A DNA stretch of 64,000 bases from Chloroflexota bacterium (lineage in GTDB: Bacteria; Chloroflexota; Anaerolineae; Aggregatilineales; Phototrophicaceae), in assembly GCA_026707665.1 (NCBI GenBank), contig JAPOWK010000102.1:16784-80783 (forward strand), written 5' to 3'. Positions 1 through 10,171 of this stretch are shown here, one piece after another. The notes beneath the pieces are model-generated. The model saw only the letters and a program-made list of their open reading frames with translations. It did no database searches and was not told the DNA's origin. Every line of letters starts with the position of its first letter. The first letter of the stretch is position 1. The translations under genes were made by a program, and so were the position numbers.

Positions 1-10
1 CATGTCCGCC

Positions 11-961
11 TCAGTTAATTCGCCGTGATGTGACGGAAAGCTGGATGATCGTGACGCCAAGAATCAAGGCGAATAGCACCACGGTCAGCGACGAGGCGTA
101 GCCCATGTTGAAACTTTGAAAAGCCTCGCGATAAGTTTGCAGCACGACTGTCACCGTCGAATCTAATGGTCCGCCGCGCCCCTGCTCAGTCATCGCGATC
201 ACCGGCGCAAACATGCGCAAGAAGGAAATCGTCTGCAAGACCAGCAGGTAGACAAGGCTAGGGTTCAGCAGGGGAAAGGTGATGTAGCGAAATGTATGCC
301 AGCGGCTGGCGCCATCGACCTCTGCCGCTTCGTAATAGGTGCGCGGAATCTGCTTCAAGCCCGCCAGGAATATGATGATCGCGAAGCCCATGCCTTGCCA
401 GATAACCAGCGCCAACACTGAAGGCAGCGCCTGCTGCGTGCTTCGCAGAAAGGGCTGCTGTGGCAGGGAGATGAGCTGCAAGATGACATTGAAGAGCCCG
501 AATCGTGGCTGATAGAGCATGCGGAAGACCCAGGCGATGGCGATGGTCGAGGTTACAAAGGGCAGGAAAAACATGATGCGATACAGCGTGCTCATGAAGC
601 GAATTTCGTTGAGCATCAAAGAGATCGCCAGTGCCAGGCAGAGCTGAATCGGCACGCCGAGCAAGACGTAATTGACCGTATTCTGAAAGGCGGACTTGGT
701 CTGCGACTTGCGCTTGCCCAATTCGCTGAACAGTTTCTCGTAATTCTCAAAACCGACGAAGGGCTGCTCGGCCGCCAGTGGATTGTAATCATGCAGGCTC
801 ATCTGGAAGGCGAAGAGCGCCGGATAAACGCGGATATAAGCGAAGAAGACGATGGGAATCGCCAGGAAGATATAGGCCCAGACGACCTTCTTGCGCGCGA
901 GAGTCCATCGAAGTCCGGCAGTTTCTCGCGAGCGCTTTTCCTTTATCTCATTCAAAGGCAT
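11..961 (-). CDS. Carbohydrate ABC transporter permease (MalF/UgpA type)
   Basis: Multi-TM protein with the EAA-like segment 'YYEAAEVDGASRWHTFRYITFPLL'. Start trimmed to MPLNEIKEK; the longer ORF (to 1129) overlaps the next gene. A minus-strand ATG at 3..1 suggests another gene running off the left edge. Confidence 0.85.
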   Translation of the reverse strand: MPLNEIKEKRSRETAGLRWTLARKKVVWAYIFLAIPIVFFAYIRVYPALFAFQMSLHDYNPLAAEQPFVGFENYEKLFSELGKRKSQTKSAFQNTVNYVLLGVPIQLCLALAISLMLNEIRFMSTLYRIMFFLPFVTSTIAIAWVFRMLYQPRFGLFNVILQLISLPQQPFLRSTQQALPSVLALVIWQGMGFAIIIFLAGLKQIPRTYYEAAEVDGASRWHTFRYITFPLLNPSLVYLLVLQTISFLRMFAPVIAMTEQGRGGPLDSTVTVVLQTYREAFQSFNMGYASSLTVVLFALILGVTIIQLSVTSRRIN

Positions 962-984
962 GTCCTGCTTTATCGTCTCTTGCG

Positions 985-1320
985 CTATAGGTTGCTGGCC
1001 CCGCTCTTGGCTTGAGCATAGACAATGAGCAGCCAAATTGGCAGAACCAGAAGTGTTCCAAGCCCGGCGCTCACAAATGCGTAAGCCGCCAGCATTAGAG
1101 CGAGGAAGGGTCCAAATATGAACATCCACAGACAGCCGGCGCCGACTTTGTCATTCAATACGTACGACATGCCGCAGATGCCGAAAAGACCGGCGATGAT
1201 GACGCCGATTACAAATGCCGCTTTGTTGCGAGGCTCAATTTGCCCCAGCTTTTCCGCCGCCGCTCGGTAGCCATCTTCAAATCCGGCTTCATAGATTTCT
1301 TCATTCTTGACTTTCATCAA
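985..1320 (-). CDS. Small membrane protein, unknown function
   Basis: 111 aa ORF with about three hydrophobic segments, lying between the solute-binding protein and permease genes on the same strand. Confidence 0.55.
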   Translation of the reverse strand: MMKVKNEEIYEAGFEDGYRAAAEKLGQIEPRNKAAFVIGVIIAGLFGICGMSYVLNDKVGAGCLWMFIFGPFLALMLAAYAFVSAGLGTLLVLPIWLLIVYAQAKSGASNL

Positions 1321-1395
1321 GCCTCCGGAAAAGACGCCAAGTCCAGGTTGCCAACAAGGAACTACGCCAGACGCATAAACGCCTGACGTAGTCGC

Positions 1396-1419
1396 GTAAA
1401 AGCCAGAAGAACTGGCTTT
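1396..1419 (-). terminator. Intrinsic-terminator-like hairpin directly after the solute-binding protein gene
   Basis: Minus strand reads AAAGCCAG-TTCTT-CTGGCTTT (8 bp perfect stem) followed by TTAC, overlapping the stop codon of the 1418..2722 CDS. Confidence 0.5.
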
Positions 1420-2722
1420 ACATTTCCCGATCAGCCCAGAAGTTGTCGATCAGCTCTTGCTCGGCCGCCGCCGCTTCATCGAGCGCATCGCAGGGATCCA
1501 TGCCGCCCATGCGAATATTGTCGAAGGCGTCGATCAATACCTGACGCTGCGCGCTTTCATCCACGAAGAAGGTCGCGTGCGAATAAGCCAGCCCGGCCGA
1601 GAAGGCGCCCAAAATCGGATCCGCCAGGATCATTTCATCGCTCGCGGCGGACAGCTGCGCCGGCAACTCACCCACATTGTTGACCCAGAGCGTGCCCGCT
1701 TCCGGCGTCGTGATGAACTGCAGGAACTTGACAGCCGCTTCCAAGCGCGCCGGATCGTCATTGGCGCGCCGTGTGATGCCATGCGTCCAGTAGGAGCCGA
1801 ATGTATGACGCTCCCCATTTGGACCGACCGGCAGCTCGGTCACGCCGTAATTCAAGTCCGGATTGTTCCGCGAGATCGTGCCAACACGGAACGAGCCATC
1901 CACATGAATCGCCGATTCGCCGTTGACGAAGGCGTTGGTGGCGCCATCGAGAATGTCGTTGCTGCCCGTTACGTGCTCGGTCTCAAAGGCGGCCAGCCAG
2001 GAGAAGGCCGCGCAGCCCTCTTCGCTGTTGTAGGTCACCGTGCGCCCGTCATCGCTGTAGGGCGTGCCACCGTACTGACGGATCAGCACTTCGCGGAACC
2101 AATGGTGATCTTGCGCAGCAAGCGCCGGCGCATGTCCCATTCTCGTGATGCTGAGTATGTCGCTCATGTCGCCATCGTACTGCGTCGTGGCGATTGCCAT
2201 TTCGACCAAATCATCGAGCGTCGCCGGTGGCGTATCGGGATCGAGACCGGCGTCGGCGAAGATGTCCTTATTCCAGAACAGCGCCAGCGAACGCACAGCC
2301 GTCGGAATCGCCCAATAGCTGCCTTCGAATTTGGAGTTGGCCACCATCGGCGAGAAGGTCTCCAGGATGAATTCCTCGCTGAAGGCGTCTTCCGGCAAGG
2401 GCACCAGATAACCGGCATCTACAAAAGCCGGGATCCAGCCATAAAACAGCGTCACCACGTCAGGACCGACGCCGGCCGGCGCTGATGCCGCCAGCTCAGT
2501 ACGGAAATCCGCATAAGGGATATCGCTGTTGTGGACGACCTTGATGCCCGGGTTTTCCGCTTCGAATTGCTCAATCAGCATATTCATCGCGTCAACGCGG
2601 GCGCCGAAGTTGTACTGCCAGTATTCGATTTCGACCATATCATCTTGTGCCCCGGCGACCGCGCCGAGCGCGAACAAGACAATCAGAACTGCAAGAATCG
2701 CTATCAATCGTGACCGTAGCAT
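1418..2722 (-). CDS. Extracellular solute-binding protein of sugar ABC transporter
   Basis: Signal peptide (MLRSRLIAILAVLIVLFALGAVAGA), then 'IEYWQYNFGARVDAMNMLIEQFEAENPGIKV', typical of family 1 SBPs. Confidence 0.9.
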   Translation of the reverse strand: MLRSRLIAILAVLIVLFALGAVAGAQDDMVEIEYWQYNFGARVDAMNMLIEQFEAENPGIKVVHNSDIPYADFRTELAASAPAGVGPDVVTLFYGWIPAFVDAGYLVPLPEDAFSEEFILETFSPMVANSKFEGSYWAIPTAVRSLALFWNKDIFADAGLDPDTPPATLDDLVEMAIATTQYDGDMSDILSITRMGHAPALAAQDHHWFREVLIRQYGGTPYSDDGRTVTYNSEEGCAAFSWLAAFETEHVTGSNDILDGATNAFVNGESAIHVDGSFRVGTISRNNPDLNYGVTELPVGPNGERHTFGSYWTHGITRRANDDPARLEAAVKFLQFITTPEAGTLWVNNVGELPAQLSAASDEMILADPILGAFSAGLAYSHATFFVDESAQRQVLIDAFDNIRMGGMDPCDALDEAAAAEQELIDNFWADREM

Positions 2723-2831
2723 TTTCTACTCCTTTTGCATCTTCAATATTGTACGGACAATTTCAGGTTAACCTATTTTGCAGCGCTCCGCAAACACAGC
2801 CTCAGCATTTGAAGCAGCGTGTCTGCACCGT

Positions 2832-3785
2832 CTACAAGTCAATCTTCAGCAGCCGAGCCGCGTTTCCAGCGAAGATGAGCTGGATATCGTCTTCGCGGTA
2901 ATTCAACTCGCGGACGTCGCGGATCTGCTGGACCAGATAAGGCTCGGCGAAGCCGCGCGGGAAGTAACTGGAGTCGGTGCCGAATATGATGCGTTCGGGC
3001 CCGATCGTCTCCATGTATTTGCGGAAGAGCTTCTTGGTATCCCAGTCGCCATCCACCCATTTCACCCATTGATTGGAGCCGCTCGTGTCTATCGAAACAT
3101 TGCCGCAAGCCCAGCAAAGCTGCAGCGTTTCGCGAATCCATGCGCAGCCGAAATGCGGAACGACGAAGGTAACTTCAGGGAAGTCCTTGGCGACATTGTG
3201 CAGCTTCAACGGATTGATATTTTGATGCCAGGCGACGCCGCCCCCGCTGCCTTGAATGCCGAAATGGATCAGGACCGGGATGTCCAGCTCGGCGCAAGCT
3301 TCCCAGACTGGATAAGCGGCTTCGTCTTCGACGGGTCTGTCCAGCGATGGCGCCAGCAGTTTGTAGGCTCTCAAGCCGTCTTCTTTAACGGCGCGGCGGA
3401 GCTCGTCATCCGCGCCTTGGCTGAAGAGGTAATGATGGGCGAAACCGATAAACTTGTCCGGGTGCCGCTGGACAATGTTTGCCAGATTTTTGTTGCCGCC
3501 GCCGGTGACGAAACCCACCGTGCGCAAGCCGTAGTTCTCGATCTCGGCCGCCCAGCGATCGGCTTGTTCCTCGTCAGTGAGCGTGTTCCGCTCCGGCGGA
3601 TCGAATCCCCAGGTCGCCCGCCACTGGCGGTTGTAATTCATCGCGTGTTCACGAGCAATCTTCGCGCGTCGCTCGCCCAGGCGTTCGACATATCTCTGCC
3701 GTTCGTTGGGACCGCGCTCGATGATCCAGCGCGCCTGCGTCGGAAAATGAACGTGAAAGTCAATGATCTCCAAGCCGTTGTACAT
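2832..3785 (-). CDS. Amidohydrolase family (amidohydrolase_2, metal-dependent) protein
   Basis: 'IIDFHVHFP' N-terminal metal motif and 'IIFGTDSSYFPRG' near the C-terminus; start trimmed to MYNGLEIIDFHVH. Confidence 0.85.
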   Translation of the reverse strand: MYNGLEIIDFHVHFPTQARWIIERGPNERQRYVERLGERRAKIAREHAMNYNRQWRATWGFDPPERNTLTDEEQADRWAAEIENYGLRTVGFVTGGGNKNLANIVQRHPDKFIGFAHHYLFSQGADDELRRAVKEDGLRAYKLLAPSLDRPVEDEAAYPVWEACAELDIPVLIHFGIQGSGGGVAWHQNINPLKLHNVAKDFPEVTFVVPHFGCAWIRETLQLCWACGNVSIDTSGSNQWVKWVDGDWDTKKLFRKYMETIGPERIIFGTDSSYFPRGFAEPYLVQQIRDVRELNYREDDIQLIFAGNAARLLKIDL

Positions 3786-4020
3786 GTGAGTCGTCCTTTC
3801 TGTATCAAACCTGGGCGTCTCTGCAATCAGAAGTATCCGTCGAGTTTCGCCCCGATGATAGCCCAAGCAGTCACGAAATCCCAAGCCCAAGACGGCAGGC
3901 ATCGCGTCTCGCGCGATTCAGCGATAGCCAGCCTGAAGTATTGGTTCATGGCGATTTGCTCGCTATACTGGTAGCCAATGGCTTAGCTGCGTTTTCAACA
4001 GAAGGGAAAGGAATTGTCTT

Positions 4021-5022
4021 ATGGCTAGACCAGTCACCTTATTCACCGGTCAATGGGCGGATTTGCCCTTTGAGACCATCGCCGAGAAAGCCAGGAGCTT
4101 CGGCTACGATGGCTTGGAGTTGGCATGCTGGGGCGATCATTTTGAGGTGGACCGAGCGCTCTCGGAGGACGGCTACATTCAATCGCGGCACTATGTGCTG
4201 GAAAAGCATGGCTTGCAGTATTTCTCCATCAGCAATCATCTGGTCGGACAATGCGTCGCCGAAGCCTCCATAGACGCGCGGCATCGAGATATCTTGCCCG
4301 ATCGCCTATGGGGCGATGGCGATGCCGACGGCGTGCGTGAGCGCTGCGCTGAGGAGATGAAAGACACGGCGCGCGCCGCCAAGGCTTTTGGCGTGGACGT
4401 GGTCAATGGCTTCACCGGCAGTCCGGTATGGCATATGATTTATCGCTTTCCGCCGACATCCGACGAAATGATCGACGCCGGCTATCAAGAATTCGCCGAT
4501 CGCTGGACGCCTGTCCTCGATGTCTTCGCTGCCGAGGGCGTCAAGTTCGCGCTGGAAGCGCATCCGAGCGAGATCGCCTATGATATCTACACGGCGGAAA
4601 AGACGCTGGAAGCGCTGAATCAGCACCCGTCTTTCGGTTTCAATTTTGATCCCAGCCACTTCATCCATCAGCTTTTTGACCCGGTCAAGTTCATTGATCG
4701 CTTCGCCGACCGCATCTTCCACGTCCACGTTAAGGATTCCAAGGTCACGCTCGATAACGTCACCAGCATACTGTGCTCCCACCTCAACTTTGGCGATGCG
4801 CGCCGTGGCTGGGACTTCGTCTCGCCCGGGCATGGCGATCTCGATATAGACGCGATGATTCGCGCGCTCAATCGGGCGGATTATCAGGGTCCGCTGTCGG
4901 TGGAATGGGAAGACAGCGGCATGGACCGCGAATTCGGCGCGACCGAGTCGGCCGCCTGGGTGAAGCAGAACGACTTTGCTGCTTCCGGCCGGGCATTCGA
5001 CGCCGCTTTTGCCGAAGAATAA
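4021..5022 (+). CDS. Sugar phosphate isomerase/epimerase (xylose isomerase-like TIM barrel)
   Basis: '[18 protein letters not shown]', '[11 protein letters not shown]', 'FHVHVKDSK' and '[16 protein letters not shown]' motifs. Confidence 0.9.
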   Translation: MARPVTLFTGQWADLPFETIAEKARSFGYDGLELACWGDHFEVDRALSEDGYIQSRHYVLEKHGLQYFSISNHLVGQCVAEASIDARHRDILPDRLWGDGDADGVRERCAEEMKDTARAAKAFGVDVVNGFTGSPVWHMIYRFPPTSDEMIDAGYQEFADRWTPVLDVFAAEGVKFALEAHPSEIAYDIYTAEKTLEALNQHPSFGFNFDPSHFIHQLFDPVKFIDRFADRIFHVHVKDSKVTLDNVTSILCSHLNFGDARRGWDFVSPGHGDLDIDAMIRALNRADYQGPLSVEWEDSGMDREFGATESAAWVKQNDFAASGRAFDAAFAEE

Positions 5023-5055
5023 TCTACGTATTTGACGCGAATCAGGAGATGACCG

Positions 5056-6258
5056 ATGGCTGACGAAAAGCAAGTGAGCAGCACCTTTACCAGCATGGCG
5101 ACCGAGGGCACCTATGCCGAGGCGCCGGAGCTCGGCATAGGTATGTTGGGCTATGCCTTCATGGGCAAGGCGCATACCAACGCCTTCAAGAAAATCCCCT
5201 ACATGATGTATCCGCCGGTCGCGATTCCTCGCCTGGTAGGGATCGCGGGGCGCAACGAAGCGGCGGTGAACGCGGCGGCGCAGCGATACGGCTACGAGAA
5301 TGCCTACACAGATTGGCGCGACATGATCGCCAATGATGACATTCAAGTCTTCGATAATGGCGGTCCCAACGACGCCCATGCCGAACCCTGCAACGCGGCC
5401 GCCGCGGCCGGCATGCATGTCTTCTGCGAGAAGCCGTTGGCGCGCACGGCCGAAGAGGCGAAATCGATGCTCGATGCCGTTGAAGCCGCCGGCGTCAAGC
5501 ACATGGTAGCCTTTAACTACCGCTTCGTCCCCGCCGTGCAGCAAGCCAAGAAAATTGTCGAAAGCGGGGCGCTGGGTCAGATTTATCATTGGCGCGCGGT
5601 CTACCTGCAGGAATGGGGCATGGACCGCGAGATGGAATCGACCTGGCGCTTCCAGAAAGACATCTGCGGCAGCGGCGCTCTGGGCGATCTCGGCGCGCAT
5701 ATCATTGATCTGGCGCGCTTCCTGGTCGGCGAGCCAAAGGCGGTTTCCGGTTTGGCGCAAACCTGGATCACCGAAAGGCCCGATGGGTCTGGCGGCCTGA
5801 TCAAGTCCGATGTCGATGACGGCTTTGTCGCGCTGCTTGATTTCGAGAATGGGGCGCTTGGCACGGTGGAGGCGACGCGCTTCGGGCGTGGGCGCAAGAA
5901 CTTCAACTCATTCGAGATCAACGCCGAGAATGGATCGATCCATTTCAATCTGGAAAGGATGAACGAGCTCAACGTCTTCTGGAAGCACGACAGCCCCGAC
6001 ACGACGCAAGGCTTTCACAACGTCCTGGTGACCGAAGCCCACCACCCGTATTGGGAGAATTGGTGGCCCCACGGTCACATCATCGGCTGGGAGCACAGCT
6101 TCGTTCACGAATTCCATCACTTCTTTGACGCAATCGTGAACGACAACGATGTCGCTCCCTACGGCGCCGACTTCGTCGATGGCTATCGCAACGCTGTCAT
6201 CTGCGACGCCATTATGGAATCGGCCGGCGCTGGCAAGCACGTCGATATCCGCTATTAG
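5056..6258 (+). CDS. Gfo/Idh/MocA family oxidoreductase
   Basis: 'GIGMLGYAFMGKAHTNAF' nucleotide-binding start, 'VFCEKPLARTAEEAKSM', 'GDLGAHIIDLARFLVGE'. Confidence 0.92.
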   Translation: MADEKQVSSTFTSMATEGTYAEAPELGIGMLGYAFMGKAHTNAFKKIPYMMYPPVAIPRLVGIAGRNEAAVNAAAQRYGYENAYTDWRDMIANDDIQVFDNGGPNDAHAEPCNAAAAAGMHVFCEKPLARTAEEAKSMLDAVEAAGVKHMVAFNYRFVPAVQQAKKIVESGALGQIYHWRAVYLQEWGMDREMESTWRFQKDICGSGALGDLGAHIIDLARFLVGEPKAVSGLAQTWITERPDGSGGLIKSDVDDGFVALLDFENGALGTVEATRFGRGRKNFNSFEINAENGSIHFNLERMNELNVFWKHDSPDTTQGFHNVLVTEAHHPYWENWWPHGHIIGWEHSFVHEFHHFFDAIVNDNDVAPYGADFVDGYRNAVICDAIMESAGAGKHVDIRY

Positions 6259-6280
6259 GCACATAACCTTCGGGGAATGC

Positions 6281-6354
6281 TGTAGGGGCGACCCTGGGGC
6301 CGCAGAACTATGTGGATATGGCAAAGCTAGGGCGAGACAAGTCTCGCCCCTACA
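6281..6354. repeat. REP-like palindromic element
   Basis: Inverted repeat TGTAGGGGCGA (6281-6291) / TCGCCCCTACA (6344-6354), plus an internal palindrome GGGCGAGAC-AA-GTCTCGCCC (6330-6349), between convergent genes. Confidence 0.6.
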
Positions 6355-8725
6355 GGTCCTGCTTGGCCGAGCGCTTGCTTGGAATCACCACGATACTCTC
6401 CCCGTCCGTTCGCAGATGAATGGCGCCGTGTTCATCCGTCCGAAATAGGTCGGTCTCGCTGAGCTTGGCTAGCGTGTCGGGGTCCGGGTCGCCGCGCCTG
6501 TTGGCCAAGTCGCTTTGCAGCAAGACAATCTGCGGTTGAATGGCTTTCAAATACTCGTCGTCAATAGCGCGAGCCGTGCCGTGCTGCGGAATCTGCAAAA
6601 TGGTCGTTGGCTTTGCGAAGCCGCTTGCCATCATCGCCTGCTGAGCAGTATCGCTCAAGTCCGAAGTCAGTAGAAACGACGCGTCCTTGTATGACACACG
6701 CAGCGCCAGCACATGATCGTTTAGTCGGTCGCTAATCTTCGGCCGCGATTGAGGATGCAGCACCTCAATGGCAGAGCCGTCCGAGAATTCCAGCTTGTAC
6801 CCTGCTTTCACTTCCACAATCGGCGTGTCGGTTCTTCGCAAACGTTCGAATATGCTTGCTACATTGTGATCACGGTTGACCTGTCCATGATACAGGACAG
6901 CGCCTACAGAGTATCGTTCCAGCACGCTGTTGAGCGCGGCAATGTCCCAGGCATCGGGATGCGTGATGACGAGGATTTCAATCTCTCGATCATAAAAGGG
7001 CAAGCGGTCGCCGATGGCCGTCAGCAAGCGAGAGGGAAAGCGGCCGCCGTCGACGAGAATCTGCGCCCCGCCCGGCGTTTGCATTAGCACGGCATTGCTA
7101 TGCCCAAGGTCCAGCAGCCAGACATGCAGATGACCGTCGGCGCGGCTCAACATCATGGCGCTCTTCAGAATCAAGATAACGATGGCGGTGGCGCAGAGGG
7201 ACACAATCACACCGTTTCGTTTCGCGATATCCTGAAGTTTTTGCCAGATTGGTGGGCGCGCGGCATGCATTATAGCAACTCCAAACAGCAGCATATAAAA
7301 CGCTTGGATCAAGCGTCGGTCCAAATCAACGATCAGCTCGGCGAAGGGCAGTTCAGCGAAAAACCGCACGACGGCAATGGTCCAGGATACAAAGACCAGA
7401 TCCGCCCAGAAGAGTAACATGCCAAGCGCGGGAATGAAGGCATGGGCGACAGCAGCGGCCATACCCAAGAGCAGGACCGCCGATTGCACCGGAACAATGA
7501 GGATGTTGACCGGAAGCGCCACGATGGACAGGCGGCCAAAATACAAAATGATGAGCGGCATGGTCGTAATCTGCGCCGCGATCGATACTATCAACGGTTC
7601 ATTCAATAAACGGTGGACGGTATTGGCGGCGCCGACCGGCAGAAATCTGTCGAGCAGCCTGCGAAATCTCGTGGAAAGCGGATCGGCGAACAAACCCAAA
7701 CCAAGCACGGCCAAGAAACTTAGCTGGAAACCAATATCGACGGTCACGTTCGGATCGTGCAGGGAAAGCAACAAGACTGCAAACGCCAAAGACGTCGGTA
7801 CGAATGTCTTTCGCTTCAGCTGACTGCCGACTATCAGTAGTCCGCTCATCAGCGCGGCACGGAGGATGCCCGGGCTGGCGCCGACGAAGAGGGCGTATAT
7901 GGCAATCACCGACAGCGCGTTTAGGGTGACGACCACCTTGTTTCGCTGAAAGACGCCGGCCAAGACGCGGACGACGATGCCGCTGATGACGACCATGTTG
8001 AATCCGCTGATCGCGACCACGTGCGCCGCGCCAACGCGTGCAAACGCATCATCCAATTCGGGCGATATGCCGTCTTCATCCCCGAGCAAGATGCCGGTTA
8101 AAAGCCCGGACTGTGGCTCGGGAATGGCGGAAGCGATGCTGCGCTTGACCGTTTCGCTCAGTTTGATCAGCCCCGCATGCAGCGCATTGCCATAACCGGA
8201 ACCGACGATTTCGACGCCGGCATTTTGCACGATAGTGAACACACCCTGACGACCGAGATAATCAGCGTAAGAGAAACTGTCCCAGGTGGCGGGTACGGCC
8301 AGCCGGCCGGTCGCTCGTACCCGGTCGCCATATTGGGCTTCCACGCCGCGGTCCGCCTCAACTAGAACGAGACCGCTCGTTTCAACATGTTCGCCTTTGA
8401 CGAATATCGATTCGCTTGTAAGTCGAAGTTGGACTCTGTCCTCTCGCAGTTTCGGGCGCTCGACGACCAAGCCCGTGATGGTGCCGCTGTAACGGTTGTA
8501 CTGCGCGATGTCGCTGCTTTGTGGCAGCAGTGACAAGCGAAAACCGCCAGCGGCAAATGCTATGAGGCTGGCGAGAATCCACCAAGGTAGGCGCCGTCTG
8601 AATAGTAGCCAGATGATTCCGGCAGCCATCGTGGAAGCGAACCAAATTGAAGGCTGAATCGCCGGGAGAACGCGGGAAACGCTGATGCCCAATACCCAAG
8701 CCGATGCGAAGATGATGAGGCGCAT
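6350..8725 (-). CDS. comEC: ComEC/Rec2-type DNA internalization protein
   Basis: 791 aa: N-terminal TM/OB region, central competence domain ('LLTGILLGDEDGISPELDDAFARVGAAHVVAISGFNMVVISG'), C-terminal metallo-beta-lactamase-like domain. Confidence 0.92.
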   Translation of the reverse strand: MRLIIFASAWVLGISVSRVLPAIQPSIWFASTMAAGIIWLLFRRRLPWWILASLIAFAAGGFRLSLLPQSSDIAQYNRYSGTITGLVVERPKLREDRVQLRLTSESIFVKGEHVETSGLVLVEADRGVEAQYGDRVRATGRLAVPATWDSFSYADYLGRQGVFTIVQNAGVEIVGSGYGNALHAGLIKLSETVKRSIASAIPEPQSGLLTGILLGDEDGISPELDDAFARVGAAHVVAISGFNMVVISGIVVRVLAGVFQRNKVVVTLNALSVIAIYALFVGASPGILRAALMSGLLIVGSQLKRKTFVPTSLAFAVLLLSLHDPNVTVDIGFQLSFLAVLGLGLFADPLSTRFRRLLDRFLPVGAANTVHRLLNEPLIVSIAAQITTMPLIILYFGRLSIVALPVNILIVPVQSAVLLLGMAAAVAHAFIPALGMLLFWADLVFVSWTIAVVRFFAELPFAELIVDLDRRLIQAFYMLLFGVAIMHAARPPIWQKLQDIAKRNGVIVSLCATAIVILILKSAMMLSRADGHLHVWLLDLGHSNAVLMQTPGGAQILVDGGRFPSRLLTAIGDRLPFYDREIEILVITHPDAWDIAALNSVLERYSVGAVLYHGQVNRDHNVASIFERLRRTDTPIVEVKAGYKLEFSDGSAIEVLHPQSRPKISDRLNDHVLALRVSYKDASFLLTSDLSDTAQQAMMASGFAKPTTILQIPQHGTARAIDDEYLKAIQPQIVLLQSDLANRRGDPDPDTLAKLSETDLFRTDEHGAIHLRTDGESIVVIPSKRSAKQDL

Positions 8726-8846
8726 AGTACGCCAAGATTCTTTAGCCGATCAGAAACCGAATTATATCTGCGCTCAGCGGCTGGGCAACCAAAACAGACA
8801 TCACTGACGTGATGCCCGTTAATGGTTAAATTGTAAAGAATGAGGT

Positions 8847-9410
8847 TTAGATGCGGCCGCCAATCGGCGCTTGCGCAGGTCTGTCGAAGTTGATTGGATT
8901 CGGCCCGACATCCTCATGCTGGACTTCGACAGTGGAATGCTCCGGTTCCACCTCAACCGCGACGGGTTCCTCGTACTGCATAATCTGGATTCCATTGCGG
9001 ATTTCGTCAAGCGTATGCGCAAATTGCTGTTCCAACTGGTTGAGCTGAACCAGCACATATTCGTCAGCTTCACGCGTGATTTTTGCCGCCTCAATCTTGG
9101 CTTGTTCTATCACGTATTCGGCGCGCACCTTGGCTTGCTTGACCATTTCTTGCTCGTCGATCAGGTCTTCGCTGTGCTGCCGCGCCTGCTGAACTATACG
9201 GGCCGCCTCCTCGTTGGCTTCCGCCAGGACGCGATCTCGATTCTGAATGGTGCGGGCCGCCTGTTCGATCTCTTCCGGCACAGATATCCGCATCTGATCG
9301 ATGATCTCTAGGGCGCGCTCCTCGTCCACCATGGTGAACTTTGTGCCGAAGAGATGCCGCCCTTCGTCGATCAGATCCTCCAAGCGATCAACTAAATGCT
9401 GAATGTCCAT
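8847..9410 (-). CDS. Coiled-coil (DivIVA/V-type ATPase subunit E-like) protein
   Basis: Charged Glu/Ala-rich helices (RVLAEANEEAARIVQQARQHSEDLIDEQEMVKQAKVRAEYVIEQAKIEAAKITREADEYV); start at MDIQHL. Confidence 0.65.
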   Translation of the reverse strand: MDIQHLVDRLEDLIDEGRHLFGTKFTMVDEERALEIIDQMRISVPEEIEQAARTIQNRDRVLAEANEEAARIVQQARQHSEDLIDEQEMVKQAKVRAEYVIEQAKIEAAKITREADEYVLVQLNQLEQQFAHTLDEIRNGIQIMQYEEPVAVEVEPEHSTVEVQHEDVGPNPINFDRPAQAPIGGRI

Positions 9411-9452
9411 TGAATCCCTCCCCCGTGAAAGACCCTGCAACTGCTTGCGAAC

Positions 9453-9944
9453 TCAAGTGCCGAACTTTTTGCGTAACGCGTTCGAAATAATGGGCGGAAC
9501 CATCGAACTTATGTCTCCACCCAACTCCGCGATTTCGCGAATTGTGCTCGAACTGATATGCATATACTGTTCATCGGATAGAATCGCGATCGTCTCCAAC
9601 TCCGGCGCCAGCTTCTTATTTGCCATACCCATTCGAAACTCAAACTCGAAATCTCCAAACACTCTTAACCCTCTAATTAAGGCGATTGCACCCACGGACT
9701 TCGCATAGTTTACTGTGAGAATATTATATTTCGCAACTGATATTGCGGGATAATTCTGAAATATGTCTCTCGCCAACTCGACGCGTTCCTCAATATCGAA
9801 CAACACGCGCTTCTTGTCAGGGTTAGCATAAATAGCGACAATGAGTTCGTCAAAAAACCGCGATGCCCGAATGGCAACGTCTATATGGCCGTAGTGGATG
9901 GGGTCAAGCGATGCTGGATAAAGCGCGATTCCCCTGCCTGACAT
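9453..9944 (-). CDS. coaD: Phosphopantetheine adenylyltransferase
   Basis: 'ALYPASLDPIHYGHIDVAIRASRFFDELIVAI' (T/S-x-GH nucleotidyltransferase motif) and 'YMHISSSTIREIAELGGDIS'. Confidence 0.93.
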   Translation of the reverse strand: MSGRGIALYPASLDPIHYGHIDVAIRASRFFDELIVAIYANPDKKRVLFDIEERVELARDIFQNYPAISVAKYNILTVNYAKSVGAIALIRGLRVFGDFEFEFRMGMANKKLAPELETIAILSDEQYMHISSSTIREIAELGGDISSMVPPIISNALRKKFGT

Positions 9945-10171
9945 TTTGTCGCTCCCATGTTACGAGGGCATTGTAATAGCAGGCTTACAATAGCGCCAAT
10001 CGAAACGCCGGCAGATTCGCTATGCCGGGCGGAGTCCTGCCGCGATGTCCAGGCTTGTTGCCGATACGGATTAACGCGCCGGTGGATCAGCCAGTAGCAA
10101 GCGCAAATGGGCGCCACTTGAGACCGGCGTTTCGGGTGGGAGAGGGAGAATAAAAAGCGCGGAGGGACGGT

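Noticed and set aside
2778-3974. 398-aa plus-strand ORF over the amidohydrolase
   Set aside because: Antisense to a gene with clear metal-binding motifs; no recognisable family.
4306-5760. 484-aa minus-strand ORF opposite the TIM-barrel and oxidoreductase genes
   Set aside because: Antisense shadow of two well-supported plus-strand genes; no recognisable family.
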